Shown piece after piece: positions 57,227-64,000 of a DNA stretch of 64,000 nt. The stretch is from Saccharomyces mikatae IFO 1815. Its lineage: Eukaryota; Ascomycota; Saccharomycetes; Saccharomycetales; Saccharomycetaceae. The stretch is taken from assembly GCF_947241705.1 (NCBI RefSeq), contig NC_079270.1, positions 496,001 to 560,000 on the forward strand. Direction: 5' to 3'. Each line of letters starts with the position of its first letter. Positions within the stretch are counted from its first letter, which is position 1. The notes beneath the pieces are model-generated. The model made no database searches and was not told the DNA's origin. It worked only from the letters and a program-made list of their open reading frames with translations. A program made the position numbers and the translations under genes.

Positions 57227-58687
57227 CTATTTCTTTGATTTTGTTTTCTTGACCAATTTTTTCTTGATATGTTTCTTGACCTTTGTTTTCCTCTTTTCTC
57301 TTTTGGCATCTTTAGCTTCCTGTTTACGCAATTTTTTTACGTCTTTGTCCTCATACCTCTTACCCTTTAAAATTTTTGGTTCATCATCTTCATAGTACGC
57401 ACAATCATCACTCTCCTCATTGCCCTCTTTATCGTTTTCACTTGAGTCATCTTCATCATCTGAGAATTCTTCTGACCCTGAGCCACTTGTATGATCAGCA
57501 TTATCAAATTCAAATTGCTCGGAAGCTGCAAAATTTCTTTCATTATCATGAGCAATCAGACTTTTTAACAAGTCGAATTTACCATCTGTATACCTATCAA
57601 AATCCCTTTCCTCTAATCCGCCCAATGATCTAACCAAGTGCAATGATCTAAATATTTCATCTTCCGCTTCATCTTGTTCAGTAGATTTGATCGGTAGATT
57701 CTTCGCAATATATCCAACTAAGTCAGTGACATTGTGATAATCATCCTTGAATTTTTCCAAAGATTCCGATATCACAAATTGGAATATAACTCTTTCAGGG
57801 AAAATACTAATACCCATTTTCTCGAAATAAAGATTGACATTCTTGATATCCATCCTCAGGAAGTCCAAACTCATTGGATGCTCAGGTTCAACACTTTGTG
57901 AAACATCAATCATGAACAATTTGTCATCATGAATGATGGTGTTATATTCTGACAAATCAGCATGTACAAGACGACAGACTTGGTACAGTAATCTCATATA
58001 TGCTACCATAGTGTAATAATAATGGAAAATCTCACCACGATCTCTGTATGGATAGTCTTTTAATTTAGGCGAAGCAAATCCATTACCTCGGCTTAAAAAT
58101 TCCATAACTAAGACATTGTTTTTAACTTCAATCGGCTTTGGTGCTGGAATGACACCGCTTTGATAAATTCTTTTCAGGTTTCTAAATTCCTTCTCCGCCC
58201 AAATTTTTATCATTTTCCTTGGATTATGTTGAGATCTAGAATTTCTGAATCTAAATTCACCATCAACGTATCTCTCCCGATCTTTAAAGACTAAAATAGA
58301 CGTCTTATAAATTTTGATGGCATATTCTGGACGGGGTCCATCTGTTTCTAAAACTTCGTACTTTCCAGTTTCTTCATCTATTACAGGTGCTTTACCGGTA
58401 CCTGCAAAAGCATGATAAACGTTGGCTTCTTTCCCAGTACTCAAGCAACCGTTCAGATCCGCAATTACTCCTCTATTGACCATGGATTTCAGAAATCTCA
58501 TTGTTCTCGGATCCAAAACATTTTCTACAGTAGCCCTATTGGCTTTATCCTTTGAAGTCTTTGCTCTGTTGAATGACAATTCATCAGTTTTTATTTTGTG
58601 ACTGTACTTCTCTAATAACTGGTTATTGATGTGATCTGAAGCTCTCTGCGACACAGTCAACTTATCAAAATTATCTTCCAATGACAT
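57227..58687 (-). CDS. RIO1: Atypical protein kinase/ATPase Rio1
   Basis: 486 residues from the ATG at 58687 (MSLEDNFDKL); S. cerevisiae has 484. The RIO fold spans about 65-340: the P-loop STGKEANVYHA, AIKIYKTS with the ATP-binding Lys, FRFRNSRSQHNPRKMIK (RIO flexible loop), the hinge VMEFLS, catalytic HADLSEYN and metal-binding MIDVSQSVE. The C-terminal tail is acidic (SGSEEFSDDEDDSSEND) then very basic (KKHIKKKLVKKTKSKK). Rio1 is essential for late 40S maturation, 20S pre-rRNA cleavage, and also regulates Pol I transcription. RRPE and PAC boxes upstream agree with ribosome-biogenesis control. Confidence 0.96.
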   Translation of the reverse strand: MSLEDNFDKLTVSQRASDHINNQLLEKYSHKIKTDELSFNRAKTSKDKANRATVENVLDPRTMRFLKSMVNRGVIADLNGCLSTGKEANVYHAFAGTGKAPVIDEETGKYEVLETDGPRPEYAIKIYKTSILVFKDRERYVDGEFRFRNSRSQHNPRKMIKIWAEKEFRNLKRIYQSGVIPAPKPIEVKNNVLVMEFLSRGNGFASPKLKDYPYRDRGEIFHYYYTMVAYMRLLYQVCRLVHADLSEYNTIIHDDKLFMIDVSQSVEPEHPMSLDFLRMDIKNVNLYFEKMGISIFPERVIFQFVISESLEKFKDDYHNVTDLVGYIAKNLPIKSTEQDEAEDEIFRSLHLVRSLGGLEERDFDRYTDGKFDLLKSLIAHDNERNFAASEQFEFDNADHTSGSGSEEFSDDEDDSSENDKEGNEESDDCAYYEDDEPKILKGKRYEDKDVKKLRKQEAKDAKREKRKTKVKKHIKKKLVKKTKSKK

Positions 58688-58768
58688 CAAATTAAAAAAA
58701 TAACGAGCTTTCTAGATTATAATTATCGTCCAAGCCTTCTCTTATTAATTCGGATAAGAAAATTTCAC

Positions 58769-58808
58769 CTCATCTCATCTCTAGTTTTATTCTTTTCTAT
58801 AAAATTTT
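58769..58808 (-). promoter_or_regulatory. PAC and RRPE boxes of RIO1
   Basis: On the minus strand two overlapping GATGAG cores (58769-58779, read GATGAGATGAG) lie 82-92 bp before the ATG, with AAAATTTT at 58801-58808 further upstream. This is the ribosome-biogenesis promoter arrangement. Confidence 0.7.
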
Positions 58809-59155
58809 CAATCTTTTTGCGCGCGCTAATGACCCGCTAACTACGTTATAAGTAATAATGAAAAGAAGACGCTGTTCTAACGCTTTGACCCAAGGCAGCG
58901 GAATAGCAGTATTACAGAAAACGAGATGAAAGCTATTTGACAAAATTTATATCTCTCTCGACAATACTAATAAACGTTCTTTTCCCTGAATTTCAATGAC
59001 GAAAGGCCCGGAAGTCACTTTTGAAATTCAAACACATGAGGTACCTACAATTTAATGATCATATCATCAACTTATTGACTATTGAGAAGCTCACTGATTT
59101 TTTTGGCTTCCTATAGTGTGTGCAAGAACTAGATATCATAACACCGACTAGAAAT

Positions 59156-59172
59156 CGGGGCATACTATTCCG
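59156..59172. promoter_or_regulatory. Gal4 site (UAS-GAL) of GCY1
   Basis: CGG, 11 bases, CCG: an exact Gal4 dimer site. It lies about 360 bp before GCY1, a gene known in S. cerevisiae to be induced by galactose through Gal4. RIO1 on the other side starts about 470 bp away. Confidence 0.9.
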
Positions 59173-59241
59173 GCAAAGAATAAAGAAGGTCGGTCTTTTT
59201 CGCTCAATGTCATCATGGCAAGATCGTTTTGATTTCCCCGA

Positions 59242-59246
59242 AGGGG
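59242..59246 (+). promoter_or_regulatory. STRE-type element of GCY1
   Basis: AGGGG, the Msn2/4 core, about 290 bp before the GCY1 ATG and 70 bp from the Gal4 site. Stress induction of GCY1 is known; a single five-base match is weak evidence. Confidence 0.35.
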
Positions 59247-59474
59247 GTAGAACAAAGCCAGCACGTAAAACGCACTCATAACTTGGTAATACTCCGATGA
59301 GACGTAGACTCGTGTGATCAGTTACAGACTATCGCTCTCCTCGATTCCTTCATGTAGTTCCCGAGTTTGAAGAAAAAAAATATGGAGATATAAAGATATC
59401 GCTTTGCCGGATGAATAAAACTAGAGGAATCAAGGCATTCCAAAGATCTTTTTTTCTAGTGAAGTGTTTTATTT

Positions 59475-59501
59475 ATGTATCTCAGTGAAGCCAAAATTTA
59501 G
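59475..59501 (+). other. Upstream ORF before GCY1
   Basis: ATG, 7 more sense codons (MYLSEAKI) and TAG, ending 30 nt before the GCY1 ATG. If the transcript starts upstream of 59475, scanning ribosomes would meet it first. Confidence 0.4.
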
Positions 59502-59531
59502 ATAGCTTTTATTGCTAGACTAAGAAGTAAA

Positions 59532-60470
59532 ATGTCTACAACTTTACACGATTCTACGAAGACTCTTTCTTTGAATACCGGGGCACAAATTCCCCAAGTG
59601 GGTTTAGGTACATGGCAGTCAAAAGACAATGATGCTTATAAATCAGTTTTGGCCGCCTTGAAAGCTGGTTATAAACATATCGATACTGCTGCTATTTATC
59701 GTAATGAAGATCAAGTCGGCCAAGCCATCAAGGATTCAGGTGTTCCTCGAGAAGAGATCTTTGTTACTACAAAACTATGGAGTACGCAACATCATGAACC
59801 TGCAAAAGCCCTGGACGAATCGCTACAAAGATTAGGATTAGATTACGTGGACTTGTATTTGATACATTGGCCTGCCCGTTTAGACACAAATTATATCAAA
59901 GATGGAGATATTCTGAGTGTACCAACAAAGGCAGACGGTTCTCGTGCGGTAGATGTCACCAACTGGAATTTTATAAAAACCTGGGAATTGATGCAAGAAC
60001 TACCAAAGACAGGTAAAACTAAGGCCATTGGAGTTTCCAACTTTTCCATAAACAACTTGAAAGATTTATTAGCATCTCCAGGTAATAAGCTTACACCCGC
60101 TGCCAATCAAGTTGAAATACATCCATTACTGCCTCAAAATGAATTAATTAATTTTTGCAAAAGTAAAAAAATCATGATTGAAGCTTATTCTCCCTTAGGT
60201 AGTACCGATGCTCCATTACTGAAAGAACCGACTATCTTGAAAATTGCCAAGAAAAATAACGTCCAGCCCGGACATGTTGTCATTAGTTGGCACGCTCAAA
60301 GAGGCTATGTGGTTTTACCCAAATCTGTCAATCCTGATAGAATTGAAACGAACAGGAAAATATTCACCTTATCTAACGAAGACTTTGAAGCTATCAACAA
60401 TATATCGAAGGAAAAAGGTGAAAAGAGAGTTGTTAATCCAAATTGGTCTCCTTTCGAAGCATTCAAATGA
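59532..60470 (+). CDS. GCY1: Aldo-keto reductase / glycerol dehydrogenase Gcy1
   Basis: 312 residues, the S. cerevisiae length. The AKR catalytic tetrad is complete: Asp51 and Tyr56 in HIDTAAIYRNED, Lys81 in VTTKLWST and His112 in YLIHWP. IGVSNFSINNL and the C-terminal cofactor loop LPKSVNPDRIETN bind NADPH. Gcy1 is a cytosolic NADP-dependent reductase acting on carbonyls and glycerol, linked to glycerol catabolism and osmotic stress; the paralogue is YPR1. The exact Gal4 site upstream fits galactose induction. The antisense frame corresponding to dubious YOR121C is not called. Confidence 0.96.
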   Translation: MSTTLHDSTKTLSLNTGAQIPQVGLGTWQSKDNDAYKSVLAALKAGYKHIDTAAIYRNEDQVGQAIKDSGVPREEIFVTTKLWSTQHHEPAKALDESLQRLGLDYVDLYLIHWPARLDTNYIKDGDILSVPTKADGSRAVDVTNWNFIKTWELMQELPKTGKTKAIGVSNFSINNLKDLLASPGNKLTPAANQVEIHPLLPQNELINFCKSKKIMIEAYSPLGSTDAPLLKEPTILKIAKKNNVQPGHVVISWHAQRGYVVLPKSVNPDRIETNRKIFTLSNEDFEAINNISKEKGEKRVVNPNWSPFEAFK

Positions 60471-60712
60471 CCACTCATTTCTCCTGTAACGTATCATATT
60501 ATTTAGATAAGTAAAATACGTTTATATTCAATGTCGAGATTGTTAAGATTGTTTCGTAAATATGTTAAATACCATGATATGGCTATATATAAAAGTTGCG
60601 CCTTTACAGTAACAATCAGCGTCAATCAATAATATATAAGTAAAAAGGAAGCGAAATCCCGCAAATGCCAGAACAAGTCACGTAGTAGATAATAAGACTT
60701 TACCTGAATATA

Positions 60713-61297
60713 TCAGTATTGAACGCCAATCAAGTAGTCAGCCAATTGTTCAACAATCTTGGTGGCTTCACCAGCTTGTACAGTTGGTGGATAATGAGCA
60801 ATAATAACGGTTTGCTTAGTTCTCACACAAACAACACCTTCAGCATCGTGTCTACCATAAATACTTCTATCATCGGCTCTCAATAACATGAACTTCTGAC
60901 CTTGGATATGCAAACCATTGCTTTGGAGGCCAGCTGGGTTGTCAAATCCTTGAACGATTTCACCAATTTCGTTAGGTTGCAAAGACAAACCACCTGAGGT
61001 AGCCCAAACAGCGTCACCTGCTCTTGAGTAAATGACGGCTTTGTCAACTTTACCGGTTCCTATTAAGTTATCAGTGTATGCTAATTAAAAGTAAAGAAGT
61101 CAAAAAGAAATGCACGTTCGAAAAATCATACATTTTATGGGTTTTTTAAGTTAGTAATTCATTCTACATTTTGTGTGGATAACTTTCGAACGTAGGCGCG
61201 TCACTGAGAACCAGCCATCACCACTCAGGATAACCCACTACTGTTTTCCTGCTTAAGCAATTACCAATTGTCTCTTTTACATACCTTGCCAAGACAT
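60713..61297 (-). CDS. PFY1: Profilin, two exons
   Basis: Exon 1 is only 13 nt (61285-61297, MSWQ plus the first base of Ala5) and exon 2 is 60713-61080; spliced they give 126 residues, the S. cerevisiae length. The joined start [12 protein letters not shown] and the C-terminal helix [12 protein letters not shown] are the conserved proline-binding faces of profilin; [13 protein letters not shown] and KTQ-type actin contacts lie between. Profilin binds actin monomers, phosphoinositides and the proline-rich formins Bni1 and Bnr1, feeding actin cable growth. The gene is convergent with GCY1. A Reb1 site and poly(dA) tract lie upstream. Confidence 0.97.
61081..61284 (-). other. Spliceosomal intron of PFY1
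   Basis: 204 nt on the minus strand: donor GTATGT at 61284-61279, branch site TACTAAC at 61156-61150 and acceptor TAG at 61083-61081. It splits codon 5 after its first base and restores the profilin N-terminus. Confidence 0.96.
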
Positions 61298-61423
61298 AAT
61301 TCGCAATCGTAGTTGGGTGTTTGTAGTATATTTAATTTGTATTATCCAAATATCACACAGTTGTTTTAAGAAGGGAATGGAAAAAGGGTCAATTGGGCCT
61401 TAAAAAGAAAAAAAAGAAAAATG

Positions 61424-61430
61424 CGGGTAA
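61424..61430 (-). promoter_or_regulatory. Reb1 site of PFY1
   Basis: The minus strand reads TTACCCG, 127 bp before the PFY1 start, beside an A-rich tract at 61401-61420. The S. cerevisiae profilin promoter is known to use Reb1 with a poly(dA:dT) element for constitutive expression. Confidence 0.7.
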
Positions 61431-61586
61431 TATACTTCGTACAAAGACATTTCTCAGCCGGAGGTTGTTATAAGCTATTGTATAACGTCCGATTCTGGGA
61501 CGTCCTGCTAGAAAGCACTACAATATTCTGTCGCTCTATTTTTAGTTATTATACATAACAGTAAATACATGAACCAGTCCCCCTTT

Positions 61587-62785
61587 CTAATCCTCCTCTT
61601 CATCGTCCTCGATAACGGCAACTCTTCTTCTTTTCGTCTCATTGTTATCTTCGTTTTCCTCCTGTCTGTACATTGCTGCCCCTTCTTTTTTCAAACTTCT
61701 TAGACGGGCTGCGTTCGCTTCATCAGCATCCTCTTCCTCTTCCTCTTCCTCTTCCTCTTCCTCTTCCTCTTCCTCGTTATCATCATCGTCGTCAAATTCG
61801 GCCTCCTCCTCTTCATCATCGTCAACTAAGAAATCATCTTCTTCGTATTCATTTCTTCTAGAAGTTCCATAGGCAGTAGGAGAACTTTGCTTTCTAAAAC
61901 CTGTTTCAAAGGCAGCGTCTGGAGATTCTTGTTTCTCCTTTTCTTTGAGCTGCCTTCTCCTTCTATCTCTTAATATTTGACTTTGTTTTTTTTCTAATTC
62001 TCTTTTCTCAACTTCAGGGTCCATACTAACAATATATGTTCCTGGGCCTTTGTTTTGTCTTTGATTCCTCCTTATAACAGCTTTACTTAGTTTTTGATGT
62101 ATCTTCGAATTAGTGGATGTTGGAATAAACATTAACGTCTTTTTTATCTCACCCCCCTCGTAGCATTGGATCAATTCTTGTTGATCATGCGATACTGTCA
62201 AAAAAGTGTTGCTAGTGTCGTTAACCAATATATCTGTACACTCTTCCCCAACCTTTAAAGAATATGTGCCATCTGACCACTGCACTATTTGTGTATTTGA
62301 TTCTTTGAAGACATGTTGGTCTTTGTCACGAGAATATCTCCATCTAACAGTATTCTCATCAATTAAACGGTCATCTAGTTGATCTTCCTTAGAAGCCGAA
62401 TTGCTCGTTCTCTCGTTGACCTTAGCCTCAAAACTTGGAGGGTCGAAAGGAACTGGATCGATCGTTAAAAAATTGGGAATTCTGGCATAGAAAATCTCAT
62501 TATGAGACGCTGTTTCATTCACAATACCCTTGCTTGGAATGATATGTCTTACAAGCTCCACATTCTCCTCTTTAAAAGTATGCGTGGCCTCATCTTGATC
62601 AGAAAAGTCATTAAGATCTTCACCATAAAATTTTCGTGTATACATAGCCTGCTCCTCTGCTTCATCATCATCTAACCCAAGACTTTCTCTATGACGACTT
62701 CTATGGTTGACGCTCTCTTCGTCGCTATCTCCACCACTTTCATTATTGTTATTTTCAATCCCTGATTTCTTGCCGTCATTATCAT

Positions 62786-62819
<34 letters not shown>

Positions 62820-62978
62820 TCCAAATAGATCATCTAGTTCAGCATCTTCTTCTTCTTTACTATCATTAAAATCTTGTGTGAGAGCTATTTTCTCGTTGCT
62901 TGTATTATTAGAAGTGGCATCTAAGTCGCCAACAATTTGCCCGTTCTGCGGTGAATCTTGCAGAATTTCAGATGACAT
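61587..62978 (-). CDS. LEO1: Paf1 complex subunit Leo1
   Basis: 463 residues (464 in S. cerevisiae). The N-terminal third is acidic with Asp/Asn runs (about 45-85), the central Leo1 domain (about 135-330) includes LVRHIIPSKGIV, FYARIPNFLTIDPVPFDP, ENTVRWRYSRDKD and QIVQWSDGTYSLKVGEE, and the C-terminal third is basic then again acidic with a 15-residue Glu run and the end EDDEEED. Leo1 joins Paf1 in the Paf1 complex on elongating RNA polymerase II, promoting H2B ubiquitination and H3K4/K36 methylation. Antisense Ser-rich frames here only mirror the acidic repeats. Confidence 0.96.
61730..61775 (-). repeat. GAG/GAA hexanucleotide repeat in LEO1
   Basis: Seven full CCTCTT units plus four bases on the plus strand, coding for an uninterrupted Glu run of about 15 in Leo1. 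A pure six-base period in a coding region is prone to in-frame length change. Confidence 0.95.
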
Positions 62979-63079
62979 ACTTTATCTATTTGGGTTTTTT
63001 ATTTGAATTCACCTGAATTATTCGCCCTCTTTTACTATTGACTTACTTTATTCTTTGTATTCCTTTCATGCGCTTGCTC

Positions 63080-63097
63080 TTTTTTTTTTTTTTTTTT
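63080..63097 (+). promoter_or_regulatory. Poly(dA:dT) tract upstream of LEO1
   Basis: 18 consecutive T on the plus strand about 100 bp before the LEO1 start. Such tracts exclude nucleosomes in yeast promoters. Confidence 0.5.
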
Positions 63098-63232
63098 CTC
63101 ATTGCTTTACGTTAAAGATAATCACCCATAACGATTGAATATGACAAAAGCTCTATACATAATAATGACACTCCTGACATTAGTAGCGTTCTACATACTC
63201 CCTTAATTATAAGTTATATCTATTGGTTAACA

Positions 63233-64000
63233 CTACTGCAAAATTCTTTTCAAGGGCTCGATATCAGCTTCCTGCCCTTGTTTTACATATACTAGGAAAT
63301 ATGGAGTTGCAGTATTGCCCTCATTAAAATTGAAGACCTCGTCCTCCTGGACCTCACTGACGGTTTCATCATTGTATTTTCTCCAAACCCCATTGTGGTT
63401 TCTATCTTTTATATATATCCAATAGTGACCATAACTGGCCTCACCCCGATGAATAAAAACCGAAAATAGTGAGTATCCATATTCTTTAAAATCGTCAAAT
63501 TGATGGCTTATTTTCTCTTCCAAATTATTAATATTGTTGTATAAGCTCATCAATTCATTATCAATGTTATTTACATTGGTTCTGAGCGTATTTATCACAT
63601 CAATTTTAACCTCGGTCTTCAAAGTTGTCTTCTCTACGACACTCGATTCCAACAGTTTGATACTTTCTAAAAATGCATCTTTCCTCGTGAGTCCTGAGTT
63701 ATCGCGGCTCAATAGTTCTCTTTGTCTATTTTTCATCACTCTCAACTTTTGTTTCATTTCTTCTGTTTCATTTTTTTTGGCTAACAATAAAGGGTTCTCC
63801 GTATCGGCATACCTGTCCATATAAATAACTTCTTTGAACGGCAAGGGTTCAATGGACTTAAATGGCATGAACCTTTCACGATCGTAGTAAACTCTCTGAA
63901 TTTGCACTTGTAGAATGGTAGGAAATGTTGTAACGGCAACAGTGCGTGTTACATCACCATACTCTTCCATTGTCAAATATTCATCTTTAAAATAAGAATC
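63233..64000 (-). CDS. UBP2: Ubiquitin-specific protease Ubp2, C-terminal part only
   Basis: The frame enters at the right edge and ends at 63233, showing the last 255 residues of a protein of about 1272 in S. cerevisiae. Visible are USP-fold late motifs: a Tyr-rich strand [15 protein letters not shown], a long helical insert ([16 protein letters not shown] to about [13 protein letters not shown]), and the His box [14 protein letters not shown] with the catalytic His, followed by [12 protein letters not shown] with the third triad Asn/Asp. The catalytic Cys box lies outside. Ubp2 trims Lys63-linked ubiquitin and counters the ligase Rsp5, with adaptor Rup1. No interruption is seen. Confidence 0.94.
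   Translation of the reverse strand, partial: DSYFKDEYLTMEEYGDVTRTVAVTTFPTILQVQIQRVYYDRERFMPFKSIEPLPFKEVIYMDRYADTENPLLLAKKNETEEMKQKLRVMKNRQRELLSRDNSGLTRKDAFLESIKLLESSVVEKTTLKTEVKIDVINTLRTNVNNIDNELMSLYNNINNLEEKISHQFDDFKEYGYSLFSVFIHRGEASYGHYWIYIKDRNHNGVWRKYNDETVSEVQEDEVFNFNEGNTATPYFLVYVKQGQEADIEPLKRILQ

Larger units (their letters stand above)
58688..59531. other. RIO1-GCY1 divergent spacer
   Basis: 844 bp. RRPE/PAC lie near RIO1; an exact Gal4 site, an AGGGG stress-type element (59242-59246) and an 8-codon upstream ORF lie on the GCY1 side. I see no further gene. Confidence 0.7.

Noticed and set aside
59891-60106. Minus-strand frame inside GCY1
   Set aside because: Corresponds in place to the dubious YOR121C; wholly antisense to an intact enzyme gene.
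61642-61872. Serine-rich plus-strand frame over LEO1, and a similar one at 62707-63006
   Set aside because: Only the complement of the GAG/GAA and GAT repeats of LEO1.

Overview
The window is nuclear DNA of a budding yeast of the genus Saccharomyces. It is AT-rich and tightly packed with genes on both strands. Two genes carry short introns with the yeast GTATGT donor and TACTAAC branch point. Gene content and order match, by recall, the S. cerevisiae chromosome XV right-arm segment from PTC5 (YOR090C) to UBP2 (YOR124C). It is probably not S. cerevisiae itself: variable regions differ from the S288C proteins as I remember them (RAS1 hypervariable tail, KTR1 stem, NUP1 repeats, AZF1 low-complexity tracts), and several lengths differ (NUP1 1098 versus about 1076, RGS2 353 versus about 309, CEX1 and LEO1 by one residue). 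I cannot name the sister species from the sequence alone.

Layout: PTC5 (cut by the left edge, -), TMA46 (+), ECM3 (+), CMR2/DIP2 (-), ARF3 (+), RKI1 (-), RPS7A (+, intron), YOR097C homologue (-), NUP1 (-), KTR1 (+), CRC1 (-), RAS1 (+), OST2 (-), PIN2 (+), VAM3 (+), RGS2 (+), LEU9 (+), INP53 (+), TFC7 (+), YOR111W homologue (+), CEX1 (+), AZF1 (+), YOR114W homologue (+), TRS33 (-), RPO31 (-), RPT5 (+), RTC5 (+), RIO1 (-), GCY1 (+), PFY1 (-, intron), LEO1 (-), UBP2 (cut by the right edge, -). From PIN2 to YOR114W is a run of ten genes on one strand; elsewhere convergent and divergent pairs alternate.

These are independent single genes, not operons. Some share themes. TFC7, RPO31 and CEX1 serve tRNA transcription and export. 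RPS7A, RIO1 and TMA46 serve ribosome production and translation, and RIO1 and TMA46 have RRPE/PAC promoter motifs. VAM3, TRS33, ARF3, INP53 and RTC5 act in membrane traffic or at the vacuole. RPT5 and UBP2 act in ubiquitin-proteasome turnover. RAS1 and RGS2 belong to glucose/cAMP signalling. Several promoter motifs fit the gene beside them: an exact Gal4 site before GCY1, a PACE (Rpn4) box and Reb1 site before RPT5, a Leu3-like plus Gcn4 pair before LEU9, two Rap1-like sites before RPS7A, and a Reb1 site with a poly(dA) tract before PFY1.

I saw no tRNA, snoRNA, centromere, LTR or Ty relic, CRISPR array or horizontally acquired cassette. I did not find a convincing undescribed system. The features most worth a second look are regulatory: the symmetric CACGTG/TTAGGG block between NUP1 and KTR1, a short upstream ORF before GCY1, and an AUG-less open extension of the YOR097C homologue. 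The pseudo-enzyme character of CMR2 and CEX1 also deserves attention.
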